Shown piece after piece: positions 23,247 to 32,626 of a DNA stretch of 64,000 nucleotides. The translations under genes and the position numbers were made by a program. Location of the stretch: positions 708,751,389-708,815,388 of the forward strand of contig NC_064616.1 in the NCBI RefSeq assembly GCF_023898315.1, read 5' to 3'. This DNA is from Schistocerca nitens (Eukaryota > Arthropoda > Insecta > Orthoptera > Acrididae). Every line of letters begins with the position of its first letter. Within the stretch, counting starts at the first letter, position 1. The notes below the pieces were generated by a model. It searched no databases and had not been told where the DNA came from. It saw only the letters and a program-made list of their open reading frames with translations.

Positions 23247-23598
23247 AGGAAAATGGCGGGAACCAATAAGATCCCTTAATCCAGTCACGTGCTTGACTTC
23301 AGCCAGTAGGATGGTAATATCTGGTGATGTCATTGTAGGAGATATAGGCGAGGCTCAGCAGCTCTGAGACCTCAGTCTTGTCCAATCAGTCAGTAGTAGC
23401 CGCAGAAGAAGAAGAACCATGAAGCGCCAACAGCAGTCACACTGCAGCATAGTCATGCAGAACAGGATTAAATGGAAAATTAAGTTTCCCATATCACATA
23501 TTCTCTCTGGTTAGCCTTAGTATTATTATTCAAAGTTTTCACGTCTTGGTCCATGTCTAATGCTTCCTCATCTTTGTTCAACAGGGTAGAGTGACAAC
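23247..23598. other. Polinton leader, no gene seen
   Basis: Between the inverted end and the first ORF. Contains an AGAAGAAGAAGAA run at about 23404. Probably holds the promoter of the rightward genes, but no TATA box stands out. Confidence 0.4.
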
Positions 23599-24038
23599 AT
23601 GCCAAGCCCTGCTGCCATATCCAGACCTGTAGCAACCTCAGGTACCGTCTTGTCGAGACCTGCAGCAACAGCCTCCAGCGTGTTTGAACCAGTAGCGGCC
23701 ACATGGGATCTGGTAGTGCACATAGCCCACTTGATGATGCAGGAAAAGAGTTGCTGTTATCCATCCCAGTCATCAATTTGGGTGATGGGGACACACTATC
23801 TGCCCCCGACACATCAAATTCTGTCGCTGGCGGTGTTAAACAACAAGATGGAGGTCAGTACTCGCCTCCAACATATGACCCATCCCAGCAGAACATCCCT
23901 GTAATAATACAACCACAGAGCGCAGATACTGTGGATAAGAAGGCATCGAGTGCACCTACACTTTTCACCTCCACATACAATTTAACTCCCAGTGGATCGA
24001 AACATTTGAACATTGCTATAGAAGCACATCATGTCTGA
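23599..24038 (+). pseudogene. First rightward Polinton ORF, unrecognised, frameshifted
   Basis: Starts MPSPAAISRPVATSG in one frame; near 23690-23705 the better coding moves to another frame (from 23703) rich in Pro, Ser, Thr and Gln, with GGQYSPPTYDPSQQ, ending at TGA 24036-24038. Low-complexity, probably disordered. No catalytic motif or membrane segment. It abuts the next ORF by 3 bases. Its function is unknown; position alone suggests an early or structural accessory protein. Confidence 0.5.
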
Positions 24039-24041
24039 AGG

Positions 24042-24650
24042 TTGCTTGTGAAAATGGAGATTGCAAATGTATCCAAGTTTGTTAAAGTGTCAATTTCTGA
24101 GTTCTGCTGGGATGAAATATGTCGTGCAGAGTTCTACATCAATCAGCAGATGACTACAGAGTATTATCCAACGCATTTCTCCCCAGACATTCGCCTTACT
24201 GGTGTGACACTTTCTATTACAACGGTGTATGATGACTGTGCATTATGTGTGAAATCCGGTGACAACTGCGTTTACCTAAGACATGCCTTACTTATGAAGT
24301 TATACGATCTGGTCACTGCCATATATCTTGCATTGGACAGACTGAATCGTTGGTTGCCTAGCATAGACTCTGCATACAATGATGTTATAAACTCCCTACG
24401 TGTGCATAGTGTACATGTTGATGATCTTAAGCAGCACCTTTGTTGGTGTATGAACGCTGAACCTAAAGAGAAACAGATTAAATGTGTGTGTGAAAAACCT
24501 GAGTATTGTGAGGCACCTATTGACTTAAGGGAGATATGCGCTGAATTTATTGCATGTCAAAAAGCTTTATTTGGTAAATACTGTACAAGTGCGAAGAAGA
24601 AGATACATACAGATTGTAATGATATTCCTGAAATACTACACCCCATGTAA
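24042..24650 (+). CDS. Polinton ORF, 202 codons, unrecognised, intact frame
   Basis: An uninterrupted frame; the second Met (codon 5, MEIANVSKFVKV) is the likelier start. Residues about 1-130 look like a compact mixed fold; the C-terminal third is Cys-rich (CWCMNAEP, CVCEKPEYCEAP, EICAEFIAC), which could bind zinc. No known domain recognised. An AATAAA follows at 24659-24664, so it closes a transcription unit. It is one of the few Polinton genes here without stops. Confidence 0.65.
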   Translation: MLVKMEIANVSKFVKVSISEFCWDEICRAEFYINQQMTTEYYPTHFSPDIRLTGVTLSITTVYDDCALCVKSGDNCVYLRHALLMKLYDLVTAIYLALDRLNRWLPSIDSAYNDVINSLRVHSVHVDDLKQHLCWCMNAEPKEKQIKCVCEKPEYCEAPIDLREICAEFIACQKALFGKYCTSAKKKIHTDCNDIPEILHPM

Positions 24651-24658
24651 GATATTTA

Positions 24659-24664
24659 AATAAA
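24659..24664 (+). terminator. Polyadenylation signal after the 202-codon ORF
   Basis: AATAAA 9 bases after the stop of the preceding gene. Confidence 0.55.
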
Positions 24665-24960
24665 TAATTTATGTATATATATAATTTCAAATCGTGTTTG
24701 TGTTTTATTTCATACCTCTCTCATTATAATCGAAGTATTACAATTATTAGTTTTTTTTCAATGCTATACGAGTTATTGAAATGATCATTGATCAAGTTAC
24801 TCTTCATGGGTAAAATATATAGATATTTTCTCTGTGTAGTCAATATAGTTCAGTCGGTTAATGATGGAACTATGGTGGCTACACTTACTATTATTATCCT
24901 TTCAAGTGTATTTTTTCTATATATGTCAGCTACTTGTCTGTACCTGGCGTAGTTAGTATC
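24665..24960. other. Intergenic spacer of the Polinton
   Basis: AT-rich, no coding signal. Probably carries the promoter of the ATPase gene; no motif is clear enough to call. Confidence 0.35.
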
Positions 24961-25685
24961 ATGGCAGGGTAGGCGAAAAATCCTCATCACAAGGACTTTG
25001 TTGTCTGTGACTGGTCCTGTGAAGATGTAAAAGAAGACCTGAAGATGAACAAGAAGAACGGAATTCTCCTTCTTGGTAATATATGAAAAATTATTGTAGG
25101 TCCATCCAATTATGGGAAGACTAATTTCCTCATGACTCTGCTAACACATATTGATGGAGTCCGATTTGAACATGTTTGTGTATTCTCAAAAACACTGTTT
25201 CAACCCAAGTATCGGCTATTGCAGGAGAAATTGTGCGGTGTAGATGGTGTTACATACACGACATTCAGTGAAAGCGGTGATATCCCTCCACCTGAAAAAG
25301 CAAATCCAAACACTGACTTCATATTTGACGATGTTGCCGTGGAAAACCAAGACCAAATTCGAAAATATTTCTGTTCGGTAGTCATATGGGTGCTGATGTA
25401 TTTTATCTAAGCCAAACATATTCCAGAATCGCCAAACAGTTGGTTAGGAATAGCGCAAACCTCATTATAGCCTTCAAACAAGACAACCTGAATTTAAAAA
25501 ACATTTACCAGGTAAATGTTGGAATTGACATGTCTTTCAATGATTTTGTAAAGATATGTGATGATTTCTAGAATCATTCACAGTATGAGATTCTCGTTAT
25601 TGATAAAACAAGGAAACTGATTGATGGTAGGTACAAGCGAAACCTCCAAGAGTTTTTGCATATATACCACGGTAAGAGAAGTTAA
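24961..25685 (+). pseudogene. Polinton DNA-packaging ATPase (FtsK/HerA-type), broken
   Basis: P-loop ATPase that would pump the genome into the capsid. Seen: Walker A GPSNYGKT at 25099-25122, Walker B TDFIFDDV at about 25315-25338, and a later YLSQTYSRIAKQLVRNSANL motif typical of the family's sensor/arginine region. Total about 240 codons, as expected. Breaks: TAG at 24970-24972, TGA at 25084-25086, a frameshift near 25375-25386, TAG at 25569-25571. The start at 24961 is chosen because the frame from that ATG leads, through the two stops, into Walker A. The end is TAA at 25683-25685. Confidence 0.88.
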
Positions 25686-25706
25686 TACAACAGTATACGC
25701 TGCACC

Positions 25707-26018
25707 ATGGACAAATTCGCTAGCATGTCTAGCTCTCAACCCGAAAGAATGGGTCTACCCAGGCAAAACATTCGCCTGTACATGGATGCGAAAATTCAGG
25801 CCATTGTGCATAAAGTTGGATGTATGTGCAGGGAGCTAGAGACGTATTACCACACTCTATTGAGAAGGGTGAATGCGTTAAATGAGCTAGTTAATAAAGT
25901 CGGTAAGAAAGTAGCCCACTTAACTGAAAAGGTTGAGGCCACTGAAGGGAAAATAGACGTAGAGTTCCATGTTGTTGAGAACGGGGAGCAGGTACATAAT
26001 AAGAGGAGAAGAAAATGA
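25707..26018 (+). CDS. Small coiled-coil Polinton protein
   Basis: 103 intact codons starting MDKFASMSSSQPERMG, 21 bases after the ATPase. Residues about 28-85 form a likely coiled coil (LRRVNALNELVNKVGKKVAH), and the C-terminus is basic (NKRRRK). No enzymatic motif. A short helical protein in this position may be a scaffold, fibre or DNA-condensing protein; function unknown. Confidence 0.6.
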   Translation: MDKFASMSSSQPERMGLPRQNIRLYMDAKIQAIVHKVGCMCRELETYYHTLLRRVNALNELVNKVGKKVAHLTEKVEATEGKIDVEFHVVENGEQVHNKRRRK

Positions 26019-26070
26019 CCCGATATATAAAGCCTCACGCTGCGGAGATGTCTGATTAATATACACCAAG

Positions 26071-26772
26071 ATGTCGACGAAGCAGAAAGAGATTCAAGAG
26101 CGGAAAGCAGTTCGTGAGAAATTACCGTTGCTGAGGTTATAGCATATGGATCGACAGCAAACACTAAGAGAGGCCTTTAAACTGGTTACTGAATCTCTCC
26201 AACAGCTCTCAGCAAAAACAAAAACAAGCAATAACGAGGGTACTGCTATTGTTGAATTCATTATTCATCACACTCCCTGTCAGATAGATAGAACATTCGG
26301 CGTTAGCAGGGGAAGACCGTACATGTTGGGTGCACATCCTATAACTGTAACTGCTGACACAATACAGACTGGTGATAAGCTGTTTGAGAGAACACCAGGC
26401 TTAATGAATGTTATTTTCCTAAGACCTACCAAAAAACCTATAAATTATTCAGTTAATGATAGGGAAACGTACAGTGAAATACTGCACATGACTGGTATAC
26501 ATAAGATCACGAAAAGTCTGAACAACAAGAAATATAAAACCATTATAAAACCAATACTTGGAAGGGAACACAACAGCAGCAGCGGTGATGGTATCGATAT
26601 TGAGCATAAAGCAGTGAACAATCGAATCCCTGAGTATATATATTATGACGACCCCAACGAGCTAATAGATCGACTATGGCTGCTCATGGCATCAGCTGCT
26701 GCAGGTAATACAGCTCATTCAAATGATTTTGTTTCAATAATCTCTGCGCTTAGAGAGAGAGGTATCATCTAA
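26071..26772 (+). pseudogene. Conserved Polinton protein of unknown function, one stop
   Basis: ATG at 26071 opens a Lys/Glu-rich leader (MSTKQKEIQERKAVREKL); TAG at 26140-26142 interrupts codon 24. The remaining 209 codons from 26146 are intact. The C-terminal part has YYDDPNELIDRLWLLMASAA and NDFVSIISALRERGII, a Pro-Asn-Glu-Leu hairpin plus helix that I associate with proteins of insect Polintons, although I cannot name the function. It ends 5 bases before the integrase ATG, suggesting co-expression. Confidence 0.65.
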
Positions 26773-26777
26773 TAAGT

Positions 26778-27915
26778 ATGGAAACAGTAGTTTGGGAACT
26801 GCATAAACCAGCACGCAAAACATACCCTCGCAGGCATATTATGATTAAAGGGTTGGATGACCTGTGGCAAGCTGATCTTGTAGATATGAGGGAATATTCA
26901 CATGAGAATAGTGGATTCAAATATATTTTCGTGGGTCTTGATACATACTCCAAATTTGCCTGGGCATTACCTGTCAGAACAAAAACAGGTGGAAATGTCG
27001 CCGATGTTTTTGACCATTTGCTACAGAGAGGGACGAATCAATGCCCAGACAATCTCCAAACTGATCACGGTGGGGAGTTCTACAATAGGTATTTCAAGAC
27101 CGTGATGCAGCGGTATGGAATACATCACTACTCAACATTCACTCATCTGAAGGAAAGTATCGTGGAGCTCCTGAACAGAACGATAAAAGGTCGAATGTGG
27201 ATGCGTTTTAACCTTCGCGGCTCATACAAATGGACGGATGTCCTCCCAGAAATAATTGCTCAGTATAATCGAACCAAAAATAGCACAATAAAAATGAGAC
27301 CAATCGATGTTCGTGATAATGGACCCATGGATACGGTGTACTATCGCATTAACATGCTGGATCCACGCAAACAGAAATTTAATGTATGTGACTTTGTGCG
27401 TATCTAGAAACACAAGACGGCATTCGAGAAATCATACCTACCGAAATGGTCAACTGAGATATTTACGATTTCAAAGGTGCAACGAATGAATCCTAGAACT
27501 TACATATTGAAGGATAGTAAAGTTGAAGAAATTGCAGACTGCTTCTACACCGAGAAGTTGCAGAAAAGCTCAGAATTGGATGTTTTTCTCGTGGAGAGTC
27601 ATAAGACGTCGGGGAAATAAAGCACTAGTCAAATGGCTTGGTTTTCCTGCTACACAAAACAGCTGGATTGATGCCGATGAACCGGCCGCGGTGGTCCAGC
27701 GGTTCTAGGCGCTCATCAGGAACCGCGCGACTGCTACGGTCGCAGGTTCGAATCCTGCCTCGGGCATGGATGTGTGTGATGTCCTTAGGTTAGTTAGGTT
27801 TAAGTAGTTCTAAGTTCTAGGGGACTTATGACCACAGATGTTGAGTCCCATAGTGCTCAGAGCCATTTGAACCATTTTTGATGCCGATGATTTGCTATAT
27901 AATGGGTGTGCGTAG
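26778..27915 (+). pseudogene. Polinton integrase with chromodomain-like C-terminus, broken
   Basis: Retroviral-type integrase that would insert the element. The catalytic core is in the first frame (26778-27407): Asp33 in LWQADLVDM, Asp96 in LQTDHGGEFYN, and a Glu at about 130 in ESIVELLNRTIKG, i.e. a D-D-E triad with normal spacing. The N-terminal zinc-binding region is missing or very short. TAG at 27405-27407 interrupts; the same frame then stays open (MNPRTYILKD) to about 27590. A frameshift follows, and RRRGNKALVKWLGFPATQNS resembles the chromodomain of many Polinton and gypsy integrases. A SINE splits that domain at 27681; the last codons lie after it, ending TAG 27913-27915. Confidence 0.9.
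27681..27877 (+). repeat. SINE inside the integrase chromodomain, 13-bp TSD
   Basis: TSD TTGATGCCGATGA at 27668-27680 and 27878-27890. Head CCGGCCGCGGTGGTCCAGCG, B box GGTTCGAATCC, shared body ending AGCCATTTGAACCATTTT. Its insertion postdates the Polinton. Confidence 0.96.
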
Positions 27916-27940
27916 TCCACAACCATCACAGTAGCATAGC

Positions 27941-28711
27941 ATGTGTGCTAGGCGACGCATTAGAGGTAGTGGTGGTATTCTAGACAAACTGCCAGTGGAA
28001 TTACGCATCCCTGGGCATAACTACTGTGGACATGGGACACAGCTTCAGAAACGCTTCGCGCGATGTGATAATGGGGTTAATCTGCTCGACGAAGCGTGTA
28101 TGGAACACGACATTGCATACGCTGCAAATAAAGATTCATCAAGTCGTCACATTGCAGATAGGATTTCAGCTGATAAGGCTTTTGCGATCCGGAGAAGAAA
28201 GGATATTGGTATAGGTCAACGCATCGCAGCATTTGCAGTTGATAAAACCATGCGTGGAAAAATTAAGCTGGGTTTAGGAGTGACGAATTTCAAGCGAGTT
28301 ATGAATGCTGTACGTTGTGCACTAAACAAGAACAAGAAGGACAAGGGCAGGAAGCAGAGCTGTTTGAAGAACAGTATCCTGACAGCGATGTATGCAGCTA
28401 AAAACGCACTGAAGCAGAAAGATGCGGCAAGAAGAAGAAGAGGATCGGTTAAAGTACCTTGAGCTCTACCAATACCCAAGACATCTGGCAGTTTTATTAC
28501 ATTTCTCATCCCGGCCCTCTCCCCGCTCTCGGCGGTACGTTCCCTCGCTGGTGGTGCTGGAGCTATTGCTCGAACAGTCAAGAACGCGCAAAACTCCCAA
28601 GCACAGTTAGAAGAGGCAAGAAGACATAACCACATGATGGAAGCCGCAGCCATTGGAAAAGGACTATACTTGAAACAGTACAGGAAACGGCTTGGTCTAT
28701 TCATAAATTAA
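27941..28711 (+). pseudogene. Phospholipase A2 minor capsid-type protein, one stop
   Basis: Residues about 22-85 form a PLA2 domain of the type found in parvoviral capsid N-termini: calcium loop YCGHGT (residues 28-33), catalytic helix LDEACMEHDIAYAA with the His56-Asp57 pair, and a second helix with ADKAF (Asp78). Such domains hydrolyse phospholipids and help virions leave endosomes (established for parvoviruses). After a basic stretch (NKNKKDKGRKQ) a single TGA at 28460-28462 (codon 174) interrupts. The same frame then stays open to TAA 28709-28711, with a hydrophobic Ala/Leu/Gly segment (SPLSAVRSLAGGAGAIA) and a helical tail ending LYLKQYRKRLGLFIN. Total 256 codons. Both parts lie in one frame, so this is one gene with one nonsense change. 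Confidence 0.88.
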
Positions 28712-28728
28712 ACAAAAGTCCATTAGCG

Positions 28729-29124
28729 GTGCTACCAGATCGACCACTCACAAATACAGATCTCCTTAAGTTTGTTAGAGCCAAATTCAAGATACCAAGA
28801 TTCCGTGGTGTGTTTATGCGGGATACATTACTGAAGATTATGTGGAAAACTGGTGAATGCGGTATTGTGAATTTAGATGTTGCTGGAGGCCCCGGCACCC
28901 ACTGGGTATCATATGTTATGAATAATGCGGATACTGTCTACTATTTCGACTCATGTGGTGACCTGCAACCACCAGAAGAATTACAACGACACTTCACTCA
29001 CAGAAGACGTGTGCTATACAATTATCGACGCTATTAGGACTTTAAAACACACCTCTGTGGACATCTATGCATCACGTTTCTCTTGATGTTCACAAAGAAG
29101 AAGAAGAAGCATGTTACTACATAA
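28729..29124 (+). pseudogene. Adenain-like cysteine protease, one stop
   Basis: Maturation protease of the adenovirus type (Ulp1/C5 fold). Seen: GGPGTHWVSYV with the catalytic His, YYFDSCGDLQPPEEL with the acidic residue and the conserved turn, and, after TAG at 29035-29037 but in the same frame, LCGHLCITFLLMF with the catalytic Cys segment; the frame ends TAA 29122-29124. No ATG starts the visible frame; it is open upstream into the end of the PLA2 gene, so the true start is uncertain (28729 is GTG). The stop lies between His/Asp and Cys and so destroys the enzyme. Confidence 0.85.
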
Positions 29125-29168
29125 GGAGGAGGTTTGAACATTCATTCATCAGTTGAGGTTCAGATGCA

Positions 29169-30018
29169 ATGTCACACACTTTGACGTTAAAAGAACGATC
29201 ATCTGCATTCTGTGTAAATTACTTCCCACCAATTGATTTGTGCGTTGGTGAATGGAGTATTGCATTGATTAGACTGGAGACGTACAACAGCATCCCAAAT
29301 ATCACTGAGACTAACAATAAACTGCATCTGGATATTAATGGTGAAAAAGATATTGTGGAAATAGAACCGGGTGCATACGATATCAACGATGCAAACGAAG
29401 TCTTAAAACAGTCTGGAAAAGGTTTTAAACTACGTGAAAACCTCAAGACAATTAAATCTGAAATAAGGACTGTAAATGCAACGATTGACTTTAACCAGAA
29501 AGATTCAATAGGGCGTCTGCTGGGTTTCACAAAAGGGCACGTTTTGAAGAAGGATCCAAGTAAACTTTACAAGTCAGATCAGACAGTGGACATACTCCCC
29601 ATCAGCGCAATCCGTGTCAAGTGTAATATTGCAACGAACTCCTATCCCTACGATAGTCTGATTCGCACTATTTACCAGGCACATAGACACAGTTGCAACG
29701 GAGTATAAGATTAGATTAGATTAGATTAGTACTTGTTCCATAGATCATGAATACGACACTTAATGGTGTGGAACTTGTCAGGTTAATAAAAGGTGTCTAT
29801 ACAAGATATTACATTACACAAAATATTACATGACACTTAATATCTTTTTTTTTAAGAGTGTTGAGACCCCTGCCGATACAGTATACCTTCCGGTGACAAC
29901 TCAGACATTGGACTATTTGGAGCTGCGTATTGTGGACCAGAATAATCAACTTGTTGACTTCCGTGGTGAGGAAATCACTGTACGATTACATCTAAGGCTG
30001 GATGGGCATACGGTATAA
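29169..30018 (+). pseudogene. Penton-like minor capsid protein, split by a LINE tail
   Basis: The N-terminal part (29169-29708) reads MSHTLTLKERSSAFC, FPPIDLCVGEWSIALIRLET, SIGRLLGFTKGH and IRVKCNIATNSYPYDSL, the pattern of the Polinton single-jelly-roll minor capsid (vertex) protein. The C-terminal part (about 29857-30018) reads ADTVYLPVTTQTLDYLEL and VDFRGEEITVRLHLRLDG, the final strands of the same fold. Between them lies a 147-bp LINE tail, and a frameshift precedes it. The product would form the five-fold vertices; this copy is inactive. Confidence 0.82.
29710..29856 (-). mobile_element. 5'-truncated LINE 3' tail, AATCT repeats
   Basis: The + strand begins with four AGATT/TTAGA units, so the element lies on the minus strand with a TAATC-type 3' tail. 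The adjacent 130 bp match in style the 3' end of the LINE at 42.8-44.4 kb (both with TTCCACACC and AATCTAATCTAATCT). Only 3 to 4 bases of possible target duplication (AAG) can be seen. Confidence 0.75.
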
Positions 30019-30122
30019 AGCAAGCGCATGCAATCCACAGCATGCCACTTCGCTACCGAACAGCAAAGTGATAACACGTGCGAACTACGAGTTTCTTAAA
30101 TCAGTTGGCCTGAAGCTGCGCA

Positions 30123-31147
30123 ATGACGTCCTCACTCAATATAACCCGTCCAGTAGAGTATGACGAGAGAATTATATGTCAGGAATACTTCTCTCATAAA
30201 CCTTACGCTTCAACCACGTTTAACAAGAATGATGAAATCAGGACTGTCATCCAGCACCAAGACGCACTTGTGCTTCCACGCAAGAGTTTCATATATCTAG
30301 AGGGGTCATTCAAGAAAACTGACGGCAGCAATACAGTGAGATCCAAGCTGACACATAACGCTTCAGCATTCCTGTTCCAACAGATATGCTATGAACTCAG
30401 TGGGTCCAAGAACGACTGTACACACAATGTCGGCATAACATCAACCCTTAAAACATACATCTCGGTATCACCGGCAGATTTGCATAGTTTAGAAAATGCA
30501 GGATGGTTCATAGACGATCCAGAGGATAGAACAGTTGCAGGGTACAAGCGATTTACTGCCTGCATACCTCTAAAAATGCTTATGGGGTACTATGAGGACA
30601 TGAGACAGATTATTATGAACGCTAAACAGGAACTCATTCTGGTACAGAGTGCAACAGACAATAACTCATACATTCAAGGAGCTCAAGAGGAGAATATGAT
30701 CACAAGCAGCAAGATAATATGTAAAATGCCTCACATCACTGTGTCAGAAGAGGAGCGTTTGAAACTTTTAAAAGTCCTGAATTCAGGTACATCTCTGTCA
30801 TTGACATTTTGCTCATGGGAGGTTTTCGAGTACCCAGTGTTACCGACTACGAGCAGACAAACGTGGGCTATTAAAACGTCCACCCATCTCGAGACACCTA
30901 GATTCATTATACTTGCGTTTCAGACTGATGGAAGAGGTAACTACTCAGTCTGCATAATTTCAAAAAGCTTTCACCGATCATCGTAATAGACTGCTCGAAA
31001 CAGAACGAAATAACTAAGTCTGGACCTGTAGATGTGCGACTTGAATTTCAATGATCGACAAATTTCCCAGCACACACTGCCACGTATGCTCTAGTTCTAC
31101 ATGACCATGTGATCAACTACTGCCCGCTCACAGGTGTTGTGCAATGA
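30123..31147 (+). pseudogene. Polinton major capsid protein, internally deleted
   Basis: The double-jelly-roll hexon-like protein. The first frame has 287 codons with MTSSLNITRPVEYDERI, FNKNDEIRTVIQHQDALVLP, NVGITSTLKTYISVSP, ACIPLKMLMGYYEDM and NAKQELILVQSATDNNS, then TWAIKTSTHLETPRFIILAF. After the TAA at 30984-30986 another frame carries the protein's C-terminal block (IVIDCSKQNEITKSGPVDVR, then ALVLHDHVINYCPL), with an in-frame TGA near 31053, ending TGA 31145-31147. Compared with the family's usual length, part of the second jelly roll between these blocks is missing. Inactive, but the N-terminal 280 codons are intact. Confidence 0.88.
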
Positions 31148-31193
31148 GCTGTATAAATGAATAGGTACTGCACCATACCTAGAGCATTTCACA

Positions 31194-32106
31194 ATGATGT
31201 GTCATGCTGTGAACATCATTGCGGATGCTCAGTGTTTCTATGACGGTGAGCGTAGACAGTTTGTATTTAAAGATGTTGCGTTTGTAGAGTATGTAGTGGA
31301 CTGTTAAGGCAGCCAGTCCACAGTGAAGTAGCCGAAAGGGCACGCGTCAACTCACGCCGTCTGGCGTTAAGTCTGGAACAGGATTCGTAATGAATGTGAT
31401 AAAGAAAAGAACGTAGCTACTAGAACACTTAACTTTTATATTGTCCTTTGGTATACAGCATTCTGGATTATACAGGTGAGACTCTATCTTGAGGTACATG
31501 CAACGTTACAAATGGTTAATGGCGCCTTGCTAGGTCGTAGCCATTAACTTAGCTGAAGGCTATTCTAACTGTCTCTCGGCAAATGAGAGAAAGGCTTCGT
31601 CAGTCTAGTCGCTAGCAAAGTCGTCGTACAACTGGGGTGAGTGCTAGTCAGTCTCTCGAGACCTGCCGTGTGGTGGCGCTCGGTCTGCGATCCTGACAGT
31701 GGCGACACGCGTGTCCGACATGTACTAATGGACCGCGGCCGATTTAAGCTACCACCTAGCAAGTGTGGTGTCTGGCGGTGACACCACAGAGTACACACAG
31801 GAGTTTGGAATAATGGAGACATTCTCAGCAAACATTGCATCACCAAGACCTTTCAAGCATGTGAGGTGTGCTAAGACAAAGAAGAGCACAAAGTGGTTAA
31901 CACATTTCTACCATGGAATTCACTGGGAAGATCCTGGCATACCCTATAAAGATATGGTGACTGCACTTAAATTATTCGATCACGTGGATACCATCATCGA
32001 CATGAAGCAGAAGGAGAAGATGTCGTGGATGTGTCGAACCTTTCTGTCCTTCTATCCATCGACTCAAGAACATGTATCAAAAAAGTGCTGTTGTATCTGC
32101 TTATGA
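31194..32106 (+). pseudogene. Polinton ORF of unknown function split by a solo LTR
   Basis: Starts with two ATGs at 31194 and 31197 (CHAVNIIADAQCFYDGERRQ) and runs to the LTR at 31292. The same frame resumes after the LTR with EFGIMETFSANIASPRPFKH and WLTHFYHGIHWEDPGIPYKD, ending at 32104-32106. The C-terminal 25 codons look frame-shifted (Cys-rich, unlike the rest). An AATAAA lies near 32141. I have an impression that this block also occurs in other insect virus-like loci but cannot name a function. About 137 codons without the LTR. Confidence 0.6.
31292..31788 (-). mobile_element. Solo LTR, 497 bp, 5-bp TSD
   Basis: Starts TGTAGTGGACTG and ends GGTGACACCACA (TG...CA, with TGTAGTG/CACCACA as short inverted ends), with target duplication GAGTA at 31287-31291 and 31789-31793. 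Removing it restores the reading frame of the interrupted ORF. No internal retrotransposon sequence remains, so it arose by recombination between two LTRs. Orientation is uncertain. Confidence 0.85.
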
Positions 32107-32149
32107 AAATGTAAAATTACTTTTAAGTGGGATGAGAAATAAATAAGTT

Positions 32150-32571
32150 TTCTTCCATAAAAATCCTTGTATACTTTTTCTTTTTGATACCTGCATCATT
32201 AGCATGTAAGTTTACCTGTGATACTATACCTGTTTCCATCTACACCTGGATTCCACTGGAACTGTGTCTGACTCAATTACCACAGCCTTTGCGCACTGTC
32301 AACACGGGAGTAGCGGCACCTGCGCTATTAATAGGTACGCTTTCACCTCTCCTGCAGGGAATTCTCTGAAATTGTGTCTTAAAGGCGACGCATCTGGCAG
32401 ACGCATGCGCATGCAAAGCAGATGTAACTGCAGAATGTTAAAAGATATATTTTACCAAAAACATAATGATTAGGGTTTTTTAAATAAGAACAGTGACGTA
32501 GGTTAACGAATTGTTTTCTTCTATTGATTTCAATTCAGTTCTTGAGTTCACAATTTAGTTAGTGTTGTGCA

Positions 32572-32622
<51 letters not shown>
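32150..32622. other. No gene; TA array at the end
   Basis: Unassigned sequence to about 32570, then a TA array at 32573-32622 that borders the Tc1-like transposon. Confidence 0.5.

Positions 32623-32626
<4 letters not shown>

Noticed and set aside
27941..28462. An endogenous parvovirus (densovirus) insertion, suggested by the PLA2 domain
   Set aside because: No parvoviral replicase or capsid is present; the neighbours on both sides are Polinton genes and the frame continues into a Polinton-style tail.
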